Position numbers and translations under genes: made by a program
NCBI RefSeq assembly: GCF_900142215.1
Contig: NZ_FRAC01000025.1
Span: forward strand, 34,092-98,091
DNA from: Anaerocolumna jejuensis DSM 15929
GTDB taxonomy: Bacteria; Bacillota; Clostridia; Lachnospirales; Lachnospiraceae
Length of the DNA stretch: 64,000 nt
Direction: 5' to 3'
In this document: one piece after another, positions 53,825 through 62,212 of the stretch
Layout: every line of letters begins with the position of its first letter
Position numbering within the stretch: position 1 is the stretch's first letter
Notes under the pieces: model-generated
Seen by the model: the letters and a program-made list of their open reading frames with translations, nothing else
Told to the model about the DNA's origin: nothing
The model's database searches: none

Positions 53825-53975
53825 TATGTGGCACCTTCTTTACTATATATTGGAAGCTGCTCATGACCCTCCGGCCGTGAGTTCTTTCCTCTCTTTCTCA
53901 AGCTGCAATATAGAGGTATTGCGTGTAACGACACCTTTGCTGCTCTTTGTTTTAGTTCTATACTGCGTTTCTTCC

Positions 53976-55265
53976 TTACATCTGTTCCAGTTTTCTAATT
54001 TCTTTGTTCCGGTATCCAAACAGACTTGCCCAAAAGCCCAATATCCCGCTGCATAAGAACATCACAGCCATGCCGCTGCCTCTTCCGCTGCCAACTACTG
54101 TTCCCAGAATTTTAGCAGCCGGACTATCGGAGGCCATAAAGGGCTCAAATACACGATCTGCAAGTATCCCGCCTAATAAGATCCCTATTGGTATGGTAGA
54201 GAACTGTATGGCATTTCTGGCGGAAAACACTCTGCCCTGCATGTCCTTTGGCACTCTCTCATACAGCATTACCCGCTGCCCTGCCATGATAAAAGGCATT
54301 GGCATACTCGCTGCCAGGCCTGCCAGGGACCATATATATACATTTCTGCCAATTCCCATTAGTATATCCCCAAAGAGAAAGCTAAAGGCTGCAGGAAGAT
54401 AAATCATCCTTCTATTGCTTTTAAATCCCCTTCCCACAGAGACCCATATTCCACCGATAATGCCGCCAATGCCGAGCACTGCGCTTACAAAGCCATAAAC
54501 CCCGCTGTTGCCGCCGCTTCTTGCAATTAACATGGGAGACAGGATATTTTCATAGGTCAGCCTGGAAAAGAAATTCATAAAGGCAAGGCTCAGCATTATC
54601 CCCAGAAGTCCTCTATTCTGTCCCAGAAAGAGAAACCCGCTTCGCAGCTGTGTTAAATATGGCTCTCTTTCTTCTCTCAGGATTTTCGCATCTTCCTTCA
54701 TGGAAACACCTGCGGTCAAAACAAGGACAGCAAACAAAAAGGAAACAAGGTCTGCCAGGATTACTCCCTTAATTCCCACGGCTGCCAGAATAACAGAAGC
54801 CAGCATGGGTGCGGATACGGTAACCAGGTTGCTTGTAAAGGAATCCATACCGCTTGCTTTTGCATATTTATTTTCAGGCACCATTATGCTTACTGCCGCT
54901 GATGCGGCCGGAGCCTGGAAGGCATTCATAAAGCCAATTATGAAATTTACAAGGTAAATATCCTGTATCCGAAGCCTTCCTGTTAAATATAATACAAGTA
55001 CGCCAAGGGAGCACAAAGCTGCCATCAGGTCTGTTATGACCATAATAGTCTTCTTTTTATGCCTGTCTATCAAAGGCCCTGAAAATATACTGACAAATAC
55101 ATAGGGCACATAAGAGCAAAATGACATAAGTGAAACTGTCAATGCGGAATTTGTTTGTTTATAAGCCCATATAATCAGCGCAAAGCCGGTCATAGCGCTT
55201 CCCAGCTGGGATACAGACTGGCTAAGCCAAAATATTATAAAATTACGAAATTTTTTATCACTCAC
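53976..55265 (-). CDS. MFS efflux transporter (Mef/TetV-like drug exporter group)
   Basis: A 429-residue major facilitator protein with 12 predicted helices. The start FIIFWLSQSVSQLGSAMTGF and the loop GPLIDRHKKKTIMVITDLMA match the macrolide-efflux MefA-like family. The middle loop carries FSARNAIQFSTIPIGILLGG. Drug export is inferred from family. It starts at GTG 55265 behind AAGGAG. A leader with competing hairpins lies upstream. Confidence 0.88.
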   Translation of the reverse strand: MSDKKFRNFIIFWLSQSVSQLGSAMTGFALIIWAYKQTNSALTVSLMSFCSYVPYVFVSIFSGPLIDRHKKKTIMVITDLMAALCSLGVLVLYLTGRLRIQDIYLVNFIIGFMNAFQAPAASAAVSIMVPENKYAKASGMDSFTSNLVTVSAPMLASVILAAVGIKGVILADLVSFLFAVLVLTAGVSMKEDAKILREEREPYLTQLRSGFLFLGQNRGLLGIMLSLAFMNFFSRLTYENILSPMLIARSGGNSGVYGFVSAVLGIGGIIGGIWVSVGRGFKSNRRMIYLPAAFSFLFGDILMGIGRNVYIWSLAGLAASMPMPFIMAGQRVMLYERVPKDMQGRVFSARNAIQFSTIPIGILLGGILADRVFEPFMASDSPAAKILGTVVGSGRGSGMAVMFLCSGILGFWASLFGYRNKEIRKLEQM

Positions 55266-55321
55266 TGGTTCTCTCCTTATAAAATATGATTTCTGATTAT
55301 TTTATAAGTACAAGCTCCAAT

Positions 55322-55380
55322 GGGGACGAATTACAAACTCTGTACAGGCTTCGTCCCTTCACCGGACCTTGTACAGAGTG
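55322..55380 (-). promoter_or_regulatory. Leader with two competing hairpins upstream of the MFS gene
   Basis: On the minus strand CTCTGTACA (55372-55380 side) can pair with TGTACAGAG (55340-55348 side). Alternatively GGGACGAA (55350-55357 side) can pair with TTCGTCCC (55323-55330 side). The two hairpins overlap and exclude each other, a layout seen in attenuators of resistance genes. Confidence 0.5.
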
Positions 55381-55586
55381 ATGCATTTAAGAGAAGCATA
55401 CAATGGCAGAACATTTACATCACCTACTTATTTATCTTATTAATCATTACTTTTTTATCTATTATCTTCAATTATAACACACTGCCCGTCTTCTGCAAGC
55501 TTCCATTCATTTGGACGAAAGTTTTTCTAATACCTTCATGCAAAAGCATTTCTTCTTCAATTCCATGCTCCTTAGCCGTAAGTACA

Positions 55587-55623
55587 AAAGTTCCCGGCAG
55601 GCTATACTGCCTCCGGGAACTTT
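55587..55623 (-). terminator. Terminator of the DUF6198 gene
   Basis: AAAGTTCCCGG pairs with CCGGGAACTTT, with CAGG/CCTG-type pairing inside; the minus strand continues with TTTTGT. It lies about 58 bases after the gene. Confidence 0.8.
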
Positions 55624-55680
55624 AAAGGGTTCTGTCAGAGTATTTGCGAACAGTTTTTCAATGAATAACCCCAAGCACTA

Positions 55681-56361
55681 TCATTCAAAATACTTTCTCA
55701 AGGGCAGCGCATCTGTAAACTGCCAGTATTTATCCAATACCTTTCCAAATACTCCGATTGTCCAGCCAAAAGTCAGCGCACATATGACCGTACCTATATT
55801 TACCCCCACAAAATGCATGAAGCCATAGAATAAAAAGGATAACAGGATGCTGATCAGACAGCTGACACAATCATAGCCTGTTTTAAAACGGGTTATGGGA
55901 ATATTTATTTTCCCCGAAACTTCCTTTACAAAAAGCTCATATACCTCCGGCGCAATATAAGTACGGAATATAAAGGCTACACCGTTGGCACACAAAGCAA
56001 CACCGAGCACAAAATAAAATATTCTGATACCAATGGATGAGACAGCGAGGTTTTCCGTAACCCTCATCCAGATATCCAGCATAAAACCATAATAAACGGC
56101 TGTAATAAAGGAAAACAAATAATAGACCTTGAACTTGCGAAGCACCACTACCAGCAAGCATAAGAGAAAGGCCTGTGTAATATATTCTGCCATGCCAAAT
56201 GTGACAAAGGCATAAACTTCTGAAAGCTTTCGGTATATTAAATAGGCAGGTGCTACGACCATGGACATTCCAAAGTCCGCTTTCACCATAAAGGCGGCGC
56301 CAAGTGCCAGTTCGATAATCCCCAGAAGATAGGCGATTTCCGTATAAAAAACTTTTTTCAT
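55681..56361 (-). CDS. DUF6198 (YczE-like) integral membrane protein
   Basis: A 226-residue protein with five or six hydrophobic helices and conserved starts such as LGIIELALGAAFMVKADFGM, typical of DUF6198/YczE membrane proteins. Function unknown; some relatives sit beside antibiotic synthesis or regulator genes. ATG 56361 has GAGGT five bases upstream and is preferred over the frame start at 56373. A short ATCCAG-CGAAG-CTGGAT hairpin lies in its 5' region. Confidence 0.82.
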   Translation of the reverse strand: MKKVFYTEIAYLLGIIELALGAAFMVKADFGMSMVVAPAYLIYRKLSEVYAFVTFGMAEYITQAFLLCLLVVVLRKFKVYYLFSFITAVYYGFMLDIWMRVTENLAVSSIGIRIFYFVLGVALCANGVAFIFRTYIAPEVYELFVKEVSGKINIPITRFKTGYDCVSCLISILLSFLFYGFMHFVGVNIGTVICALTFGWTIGVFGKVLDKYWQFTDALPLRKYFE

Positions 56362-56415
56362 GATTGACCTCATTCCTTGTGCATTTTTTTATTTCTCAGT
56401 TGTACGAGGCGTGAT

Positions 56416-56503
56416 ATAATCCAGCTTCGCTGGATATACACAAATGAAAAAGCTTCGCCTGTTTGATACAGAAACAGGTAAAGCTTCCTTTAAGATTCTA
56501 TTC
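56416..56503. promoter_or_regulatory. Hairpin-rich upstream region of the DUF6198 gene
   Basis: ATCCAG-CTTCG-CTGGAT is a tight hairpin with a stable loop, followed by CCTGTTT-GATACAG-AAACAGG flanked by AAGCTT copies. It may be a leader or terminator pair; no gene is seen. Confidence 0.35.
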
Positions 56504-56579
56504 GATTTTTACAATTATGTCAATACTCTGCTTCCAATTAATCACGGAGAACGAATGACGGAAGTCTATGGAAGCGGAC

Positions 56580-56809
56580 GATGACCAAGGGGGTGTTTGG
56601 GAGTTTTGTTACGCGAGAACCCATATTCCACTAAAACGGCAGAAAATGTGACTGGCAGGCAAACCAGCGCCAAACTCGCTGTAACGGATTTGGCTATGTC
56701 AGTTATGAAGCTCAAACAGTGGCACTGCTTTACCTAGTCACGTTTCCTGCCGCTTAAGTGTCATATGGAACCTCTTGAGACAAAACTCCCAAACACCCCC
56801 TTGGTCATC
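56580..56809. repeat. Long palindromic intergenic element, copy B (opposite orientation)
   Basis: A 230-bp inverted repeat whose outer arms, GATGACCAAGGGGGTGTTTG and then GGAGTTTTGT, are identical on both sides. The family islands are present on the minus strand: TTTTAGTGGAAT (as ATTCCACTAAAA, 56625-56636) opposite ATGACACTTAA (as TTAAGTGTCAT, 56754-56764), CTGCCAG (56652-56658 as CTGGCAG) opposite CTAG (56734-56737), TGTTTGAGC (56710-56718) and CAGCGAGTTTGG (56670-56681). Outer stems share no sequence with copies A and C, yet pair perfectly. The left flank GGAAGCGGACGATGACCAA recurs next to copy C. Confidence 0.9.
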
Positions 56810-56946
56810 TGTGTATATTCATTATTTGGTCTCATGGGTTTGCCGTATTCAATTAATCTGTGTACATGCTAACTTCACTGTAATCCTTCACTTCACCAAT
56901 ATGAAACATTGCTGCATCCAATTTGCCATGGAAGCAGCTGCCCCAC

Positions 56947-57822
56947 TTATAAGTCAAATAAGCTTAACTGTTCTCCTGCCTGCTTATCCTCGTATTGGTG
57001 CATATAATCAAAGAGCTGCTTCGTGTTGCAGACAATTCCCTGCTTTCTGCATTCATTCCTTACCAGCCCGGTCAGGTATTTATTATTTGGTGACGGAATT
57101 TCATAGGCATTTCCATAGGTTCTTATGTATTTTTCTTTCAAGCCGGGAAAATGCTCCTCCAGCTTCTGATAAAAGTACTGCCTGTCCCCGTCCCGAAGAG
57201 TTACTCCGATATTAAAAAATAGGATTCCATAAACCTTGGCTTTGAAGCAATAGTCTAAAATTCCGCGAATATTTTCCTCCGTATCGTTGATAAAGGGTAA
57301 CATGGGCGTCATCCAGCAGATAGTTGGTATTCCCTCATCCCTCATAATGTTCAGTATCTCAGCCCGCCGCTTTGTTGTGCATACATTTGGCTCCAATACC
57401 TTGCATAGATTTTCGTCATGGGTGGTTAAGGTTATTTGAACAACGCACTTTGATTTTCGGTTGATACTTCGCAATAAATCCAGATCTCTTAAAATCAAAT
57501 CCGATTTTGTCTGGATAGCCAGTCCGAACCCATACTCATCAATTAATTCCAGACATTTTCTCGTTAATTGCAGCCTGCTCTCTGCATGGAGGTACGGATC
57601 GCTCATGGCCCCGGTGCCAATCATACACTTCCTGCGCTTGCTCCGCAATGATTTTTCTAATAACTCCACTGCATTGGACTTAATCTCGATATCCTCAAAC
57701 TCATGCTGCATCTGGTAGCAGGTACTTCTTGCATCACAATAAATGCAGCCGTGGGTACAGCCCCTGTAAATATTCATGCCATTCTGGGCAGATAAAATGG
57801 ATTTAACCTCTTTCTCATGCAT
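56947..57822 (-). CDS. SPL family radical SAM protein
   Basis: A 291-residue radical SAM enzyme with the cluster motif CTHGCIYCD (cysteines 22, 26, 29) and the surrounding NIYRGCTHGCIYCDARS typical of the spore photoproduct lyase-like group. The signature GTGAMSDPYLHAE and TTHDENLCKVLEPN follow. True spore photoproduct lyase is longer, so the substrate is open. ATG 57822 is chosen because AAGGAGA stands seven bases upstream. Confidence 0.87.
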   Translation of the reverse strand: MHEKEVKSILSAQNGMNIYRGCTHGCIYCDARSTCYQMQHEFEDIEIKSNAVELLEKSLRSKRRKCMIGTGAMSDPYLHAESRLQLTRKCLELIDEYGFGLAIQTKSDLILRDLDLLRSINRKSKCVVQITLTTHDENLCKVLEPNVCTTKRRAEILNIMRDEGIPTICWMTPMLPFINDTEENIRGILDYCFKAKVYGILFFNIGVTLRDGDRQYFYQKLEEHFPGLKEKYIRTYGNAYEIPSPNNKYLTGLVRNECRKQGIVCNTKQLFDYMHQYEDKQAGEQLSLFDL

Positions 57823-57945
57823 TTTCATTCTCCTTAGCCAGCCAAAAGAAATGAGTATCGTTTCCTTATACCCTTCCTTGTATTATTCCTTACGTTTTTC
57901 CTGCCATCTTCCATTGATACGATTCCCTGCCTGCCGGGCACTGTA

Positions 57946-58857
57946 TTATTCCTTATACTTCCCTGCCACTCTCAACACCACTGCCAGAAATTCCTCCCGC
58001 AGCTCCTCGGGTTTTATGATCTGGACCTTGTCCATAAAGCCTAGCAGATAGCCGAATAAGGCCTCTTTATCCCACCACACAAATTCAATGTATATTCTGC
58101 CGTCTTCTCCTAATTTCAGCTTCTTCAGGTCAAATTCCTCCATTAGCCGCCACTTCACGGAATGATCAAAGGCAGCTGTTATCCGAAGGCTTTCCTGGTA
58201 AAATGTCTCCATTTGGGAGTCTACCGGTTCCTCTACCTTTCTTGGTTCAAACTGCTCCCTTAATACCTTTATTTCATCCATCCGCCCTATTTTAAATAAG
58301 CGGAACTCTTCCCGTAATCTGCAATATCCCCAAATATACCAGGAGTGCCACCGGAATAACAAAAGATAAGGTTCGATGGTTCTTTCACTGTCCCCGCCCG
58401 GGGAAAAATACCGGATGGATACCAGCTTGTGACCTTCGATTGCTCCCTGGAACAGCTCTATCTTAGGCGCCAGGGATTTCGTATTCCAACTGGAGAGGTC
58501 AATCAGGATATGGTTATTGGTTGAAAGAATATCCGAATTATTTACTGACAGCTTATCCATTAAGGTCTGATACTTGTTCCCTCCCGAAATGCTGTCAAGG
58601 CTTTGCAGTCCCTTTAAGACCGCCTGCATCTCTGCCGTTGTCAGAAGTGTCCTGTCTATCTTGTACCCATCCATAATTGCAATACCGCCGTCAGTTCCCT
58701 GCTTCGTCACAATAGGAATTCCGGCTTTGCATAAGTCCTCCACATCCCTGTGAATAGTCCTCCTGGAAACCTCAAACTTCTTTGCAAGTACCGGGGAAGT
58801 CACCTTTTCCTGCTGCAAAAGAATGGAAAGGATTCCTATTAACCTGTCAATTTTCAT
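57946..58857 (-). CDS. YafY-type WYL-domain transcriptional regulator
   Basis: A 303-residue regulator: N-terminal winged helix (LIGILSILLQQEKVTSPVLA, FEVSRRTIHRDVEDL), WYL ligand-binding domain (about 135-210, with WHSWYIWGYCRLREEFRLFK) and a C-terminal WCX extension. It probably binds a nucleotide-like or DNA ligand, as other WYL proteins do. ATG 58857 with AAGGGA upstream is preferred over a TTG at 58875. Its upstream region is filled by a degenerate tandem repeat. Confidence 0.9.
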   Translation of the reverse strand: MKIDRLIGILSILLQQEKVTSPVLAKKFEVSRRTIHRDVEDLCKAGIPIVTKQGTDGGIAIMDGYKIDRTLLTTAEMQAVLKGLQSLDSISGGNKYQTLMDKLSVNNSDILSTNNHILIDLSSWNTKSLAPKIELFQGAIEGHKLVSIRYFSPGGDSERTIEPYLLLFRWHSWYIWGYCRLREEFRLFKIGRMDEIKVLREQFEPRKVEEPVDSQMETFYQESLRITAAFDHSVKWRLMEEFDLKKLKLGEDGRIYIEFVWWDKEALFGYLLGFMDKVQIIKPEELREEFLAVVLRVAGKYKE

Positions 58858-58929
58858 TCTTTCCCTTCTTTCCAATCTCAGGCTGATGGCACTGCCACCA
58901 TATAAACTGCTCTTTCCTGCCTTAGATTT

Positions 58930-59105
58930 AAATAATCTGTCTTGTAATCTTTCTTCTAATCCTTCTATAATCTGTCTTTTATCTTTCTAGCAATCTTTTC
59001 TGTAATTTGTTAATAATCTTTCTTGAAATCTTTTTATAATCTTATTTGTAATCTTTTTTATAATCTTTCTTATTATCTTACTTGCAATCTTTCTTGAAAT
59101 CTCTC
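58930..59105. repeat. Degenerate pyrimidine-rich tandem repeat (TAATCTTTCTTG type)
   Basis: About 15 imperfect units of 10-14 bases close to TAATCTTTCTTG lie just upstream of the WYL regulator gene. On the gene's strand they read CAAGAAAGATTA, purine-rich. The unit length varies, so slippage and decay are likely. Confidence 0.75.
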
Positions 59106-59212
59106 CATACTTTATTATACCAATTTAAATAAGACACCTATATGTCATATTTATTAAATCCATCATACCAAAAAGCCCAAATAACTGCCAGATATTTTTT
59201 CACCATCTAAAA

Positions 59213-59241
59213 AGTCTTGCAAACACGATGTTTACAAGACT
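59213..59241 (-). terminator. Terminator after the FtsW-like gene
   Basis: AGTCTTG-C-AAACA pairs with TGTTT-A-CAAGACT around CGA; the minus strand follows with five T residues. It begins nine bases after the stop. Confidence 0.85.
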
Positions 59242-59249
59242 CATAGAGA

Positions 59250-60713
59250 TTATATTATTATACCCTTTCTTTTTTCTTCCTTAAAAACTCTGTCATAACG
59301 GAAAGCAGAACACGCCAATCCAACCAGAACCGCATTTACGATGATACTGGCACTGCCTTCTGATATAAAGGGGAAATTGCAGAACCGTCCAAATTGAAAT
59401 CCAAAGTTTCCAAGGATATATAATATAAATTGCAGTAATAATGCCACTGTACAGGAAAATGCCAATACCTTTCCAATATTATTCTTCATTCTGCCTACCA
59501 TTCGTATTAGCATTCCATAAACAGCTGCTGCCATCAAAATAAGCACAATTGACGGAAGCCATCCGTATTTAAATATCCAATATGCAATTCTGTAATTACT
59601 CTGATAGTGTTCCGGCAGTACATCTTCCAGTGCTTTTACTTCGCCCTCCTTTACAGATTGCATTTTATATTCATAATCGAATTCACCTAAGCTTTTAAAA
59701 TACCATTCACTGGTATAATAACTCTTCAGCTCCTCCTGACTAAGCTTTATTGCCCCTGTCAATTCCGCTTTACCCAGCAGATTCTTTATCAATATACTAT
59801 TATAGGAGTCATCAAAATAATCACTCGCTAATTTTTCCGGGTAAAAGCACTGCTGGAACTCGTACTTCCAACTGCCTTCAAAAGATACTGCAAATACCGC
59901 CAGTACAACTCCAAGACTTAAAAGCCAGGAGAATAGCTGGTTTCTTATTTTTCCTTTTATCATTCCCTTCATTATCATGTATAATAGTGCAGTAAATATT
60001 GTTAGAAGGAATATCAGATTGGATGCCAGAAAATAATCATCCATGAAATGTACTGATATGCTTGTAATAACTATTGCCGCTACAGCAGCCGTCAGCAGGA
60101 TTGACTTGTATTTCTTGTTCCTGTTAAAATACGCCATCCCAATGATGATTGGAATACTTAAAAGTTCTCCTGCAAAGATAATAGTTATTTTTGTCATTCT
60201 GTATATATGTATTTCAAATACTCTTTGTATCATGAAAAAAACCAATATGAACAGCCAGGCTCCCATAAAAACCTTAAACTTTGTTCTTAAATGCTTTACC
60301 ATGCTTTCAAATCCGAAATAATACATTATCAGAAAAATAGTAAATCCATACAGAAAGTAAAAAGAATCCAGGAAGAAAATACCACTCTTCTCAACCATGC
60401 CAGCCCTTATATTTCCTAACAATCCAATCACCATTAAAGCTATCACTAATATCACTGTTAAAGGATTTTTTTGCACCTTACGTACTTCATTTAAGTGAAC
60501 ACCGATTTCTACAGCATCCCCCATATGATCAATTGCTTTATTCCAGGCATCTGCCTCATCCATTCCCTGAAGAGTATATTCCTCTTTTCTGTCTTCTATA
60601 TGTGCTTCCAATTCTTCCTTGATTTCCTTACGGATTGGTTTATATTGAATCTGCTCAGCCACATCTTCCAGAAACCGGTTTACTTCCTTAGTTGCTCCAG
60701 GCTGCTGTCCCAT
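59250..60713 (-). CDS. Permease prefix domain protein fused to an FtsW/RodA-like membrane region
   Basis: A 487-residue protein. Residues 1-80 form a helical permease prefix domain (VNRFLEDVAEQIQYKPIRKE, ELEAHIEDRKEEY), of the kind found next to PadR regulators. The rest has about ten membrane helices. The end, FCNFPFISEGSASIIVNAVL then VGLACSAFRYDRV, resembles the PF-S-GGS region of FtsW/RodA/SpoVE glycosyltransferases. ATG 60713 behind GGGGG fits best and overlaps the padR gene by 26 bases. Polymerase activity is not established. Confidence 0.82.
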   Translation of the reverse strand: MGQQPGATKEVNRFLEDVAEQIQYKPIRKEIKEELEAHIEDRKEEYTLQGMDEADAWNKAIDHMGDAVEIGVHLNEVRKVQKNPLTVILVIALMVIGLLGNIRAGMVEKSGIFFLDSFYFLYGFTIFLIMYYFGFESMVKHLRTKFKVFMGAWLFILVFFMIQRVFEIHIYRMTKITIIFAGELLSIPIIIGMAYFNRNKKYKSILLTAAVAAIVITSISVHFMDDYFLASNLIFLLTIFTALLYMIMKGMIKGKIRNQLFSWLLSLGVVLAVFAVSFEGSWKYEFQQCFYPEKLASDYFDDSYNSILIKNLLGKAELTGAIKLSQEELKSYYTSEWYFKSLGEFDYEYKMQSVKEGEVKALEDVLPEHYQSNYRIAYWIFKYGWLPSIVLILMAAAVYGMLIRMVGRMKNNIGKVLAFSCTVALLLQFILYILGNFGFQFGRFCNFPFISEGSASIIVNAVLVGLACSAFRYDRVFKEEKRKGIII

Positions 60714-61038
60714 ACTCATTCCCCCCAATCACGCGGTTTACCGCTTTCTGATAAACCTTCCACTCCTTCGTCTTATCTGTTAATATTTTAGTCCCGTTTT
60801 TCGTGATATGGTAATACTTACGCATTCTTCCTGTTTCCGCTGCCTTTTCATAGCTTTCGACTGCTCCGTCCGTTTCTAATCCATGTAAAACCGGATATAA
60901 CGTTCCTTCCTTCAGGGAAAATACATTTTCACTTCTGGTCTCCAGCTCTTTTATCATCTCATAGCCATACATATCCCGCTCTTCCAGCAGTCTCAGGAGC
61001 ATCATCGATATACTGATATTCATAAGTTTTTTATCCAT
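60688..61038 (-). CDS. PadR family transcriptional regulator
   Basis: A 116-residue regulator with the PadR winged helix: LMNISISMMLLRLLEERDMY, GYEMIKEL, LKEGTLYPVLHGLETDGAV and RKYYHITKNGTKIL. These proteins repress small membrane-protein operons and respond to envelope stress or drugs. AAAGGA precedes ATG 61038, which is preferred over the longer frame. It is co-transcribed with the overlapping FtsW-like gene and probably autoregulated. Confidence 0.92.
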   Translation of the reverse strand: MDKKLMNISISMMLLRLLEERDMYGYEMIKELETRSENVFSLKEGTLYPVLHGLETDGAVESYEKAAETGRMRKYYHITKNGTKILTDKTKEWKVYQKAVNRVIGGNEYGTAAWSN

Positions 61039-61053
61039 CTGTATTATCCTTTC

Positions 61054-61104
61054 ATACCTAGATTTTCTATGCATTATTATACCTAGATTTCCTATGTAAG
61101 TCAA
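61054..61104 (-). promoter_or_regulatory. padR promoter with two operator copies
   Basis: On the minus strand TTGACT (61099-61104), 17-bp spacer and TATAAT (61076-61081). Two direct copies of CATAGRAAATCTAGGTAT (61079-61096 and 61054-61071, 25 bp apart) flank the -10 box; each is a loose dyad, as PadR sites usually are. Confidence 0.75.
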
Positions 61105-61135
61105 TGATTTTACTGCAATAATTTTCAGTTAACAA

Positions 61136-61170
61136 AAAAGCCAAGCAAATACTGTATCTGCTTGGCTTTT
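61136..61170 (-). terminator. Terminator of the AraC-type gene
   Basis: AAAAGCCAAGCA pairs with TGCTTGGCTTTT around AATACTGTATC; it lies about 77 bases after the stop at 61247 and is T-rich on both strands. Confidence 0.85.
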
Positions 61171-61246
61171 CAAAATCTATATAAATCTATTTTATTTAAT
61201 CCTTAAAGATCTCTCTTTCATTTCGAAAAGAACCTGAAACAATTCC

Positions 61247-62101
61247 TTATATGGAAGCGGCATGTTCACGGGTTGCATTCCGGTACGCGGTAGGAGTCAT
61301 TCCTCTTTTGGCTGTAAATTGCTTTATAAAGTAAGTGTCATATTCAAATCCGGTAGAGCGCGCAATTTCATTCAAACTCATGTTTGTATGGGTCAAAAGA
61401 TCCCCAGCCACTTTTAATCGGTATTGCACTAAGTAGCCCATTGCCGTACATCCGCATCTTTCCTGAAACAGCTTGTTGAGAGAGACCCGGTTCAAATGCA
61501 CGCAGTTGGTTAAATCTATCAAACTGATTTTATCTGAATAATTTGTATAAATATATTCTAATACTATATCAACAGGCGATTGTTCCCCCTGGCGGTCCAG
61601 CTTCTCAAGCAGTTCCAGTATCTGTATCAGATATTTTTTTACCCTGCATACCCAGAGTTCATCACTTTGTGCATACACTTCTGTTCCAAGCACAAAAAAC
61701 CACTCAAATAATTGAGGATATGCCTTATCCGTTACAGGAGGCACGCCGGTATGTGTACTATTCCTGTGAAAAAGGGAAAGGCCTGTTTGTATTCTCACCT
61801 TAGTTGAAATCAATTCCTGTGCACCAGTAAACCGGACGGTGTTAAAAAAGTCCGGATGAAAACAAAAGGATTGTCCAAAGGCCTGCTGTTTATCAAAAAC
61901 TTCTATTGTATCCTCTTCAGACAGGCAAAGGATTCCCGGGGCTGAAATTTTAATCGGGCGTTGATTTAATTGTCCGCTTATACTTCCATTGGTAATAAAA
62001 ATCAGCGTGTACCGCTCCGGATAGGGAAGCTGATTAAAATCCTCGGCTGCAACAAATTCAATATCTACAGTTCTGTTTTTATGGCGGTCAATTTGCGGCA
62101 T
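61247..62101 (-). CDS. AraC family transcriptional regulator
   Basis: A 284-residue regulator with an N-terminal sensor/cupin-like domain (about 15-150) and a C-terminal double helix-turn-helix (about 185-284: SLIDLTNCVHLNRVSLNKLF, NEIARSTGFEYDTYFIKQF, then GMTPTAYR). AGGAGGG lies four bases before ATG 62101. It is divergent from the GAPDH gene with a shared 111-bp region, and may control it; that would be unusual for glycolytic GAPDH and is inferred only. Confidence 0.9.
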   Translation of the reverse strand: MPQIDRHKNRTVDIEFVAAEDFNQLPYPERYTLIFITNGSISGQLNQRPIKISAPGILCLSEEDTIEVFDKQQAFGQSFCFHPDFFNTVRFTGAQELISTKVRIQTGLSLFHRNSTHTGVPPVTDKAYPQLFEWFFVLGTEVYAQSDELWVCRVKKYLIQILELLEKLDRQGEQSPVDIVLEYIYTNYSDKISLIDLTNCVHLNRVSLNKLFQERCGCTAMGYLVQYRLKVAGDLLTHTNMSLNEIARSTGFEYDTYFIKQFTAKRGMTPTAYRNATREHAASI

Positions 62102-62167
62102 AATTCCCTCCTGACAGATAGTATAGTTAAATGATTCACTTATAACATTGTACAAGAAAAATGCAAG

Positions 62168-62186
62168 GGATACAATATTGTTATCC
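62168..62186. promoter_or_regulatory. Dyad between araC-type gene and gapA
   Basis: GGATACAATATTGTTATCC is a near-perfect palindrome located 26 bases before the gapA start. It may be an operator; the regulator is unknown. Confidence 0.45.
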
Positions 62187-62212
62187 TACAAATAAAGAAA
62201 GAGGTGTTATTT

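Noticed and set aside
58930..59105. CRISPR array as explanation of the short repeats
   Set aside because: Units are 10-14 bases, contiguous and degenerate, with no unique spacers and no cas genes.
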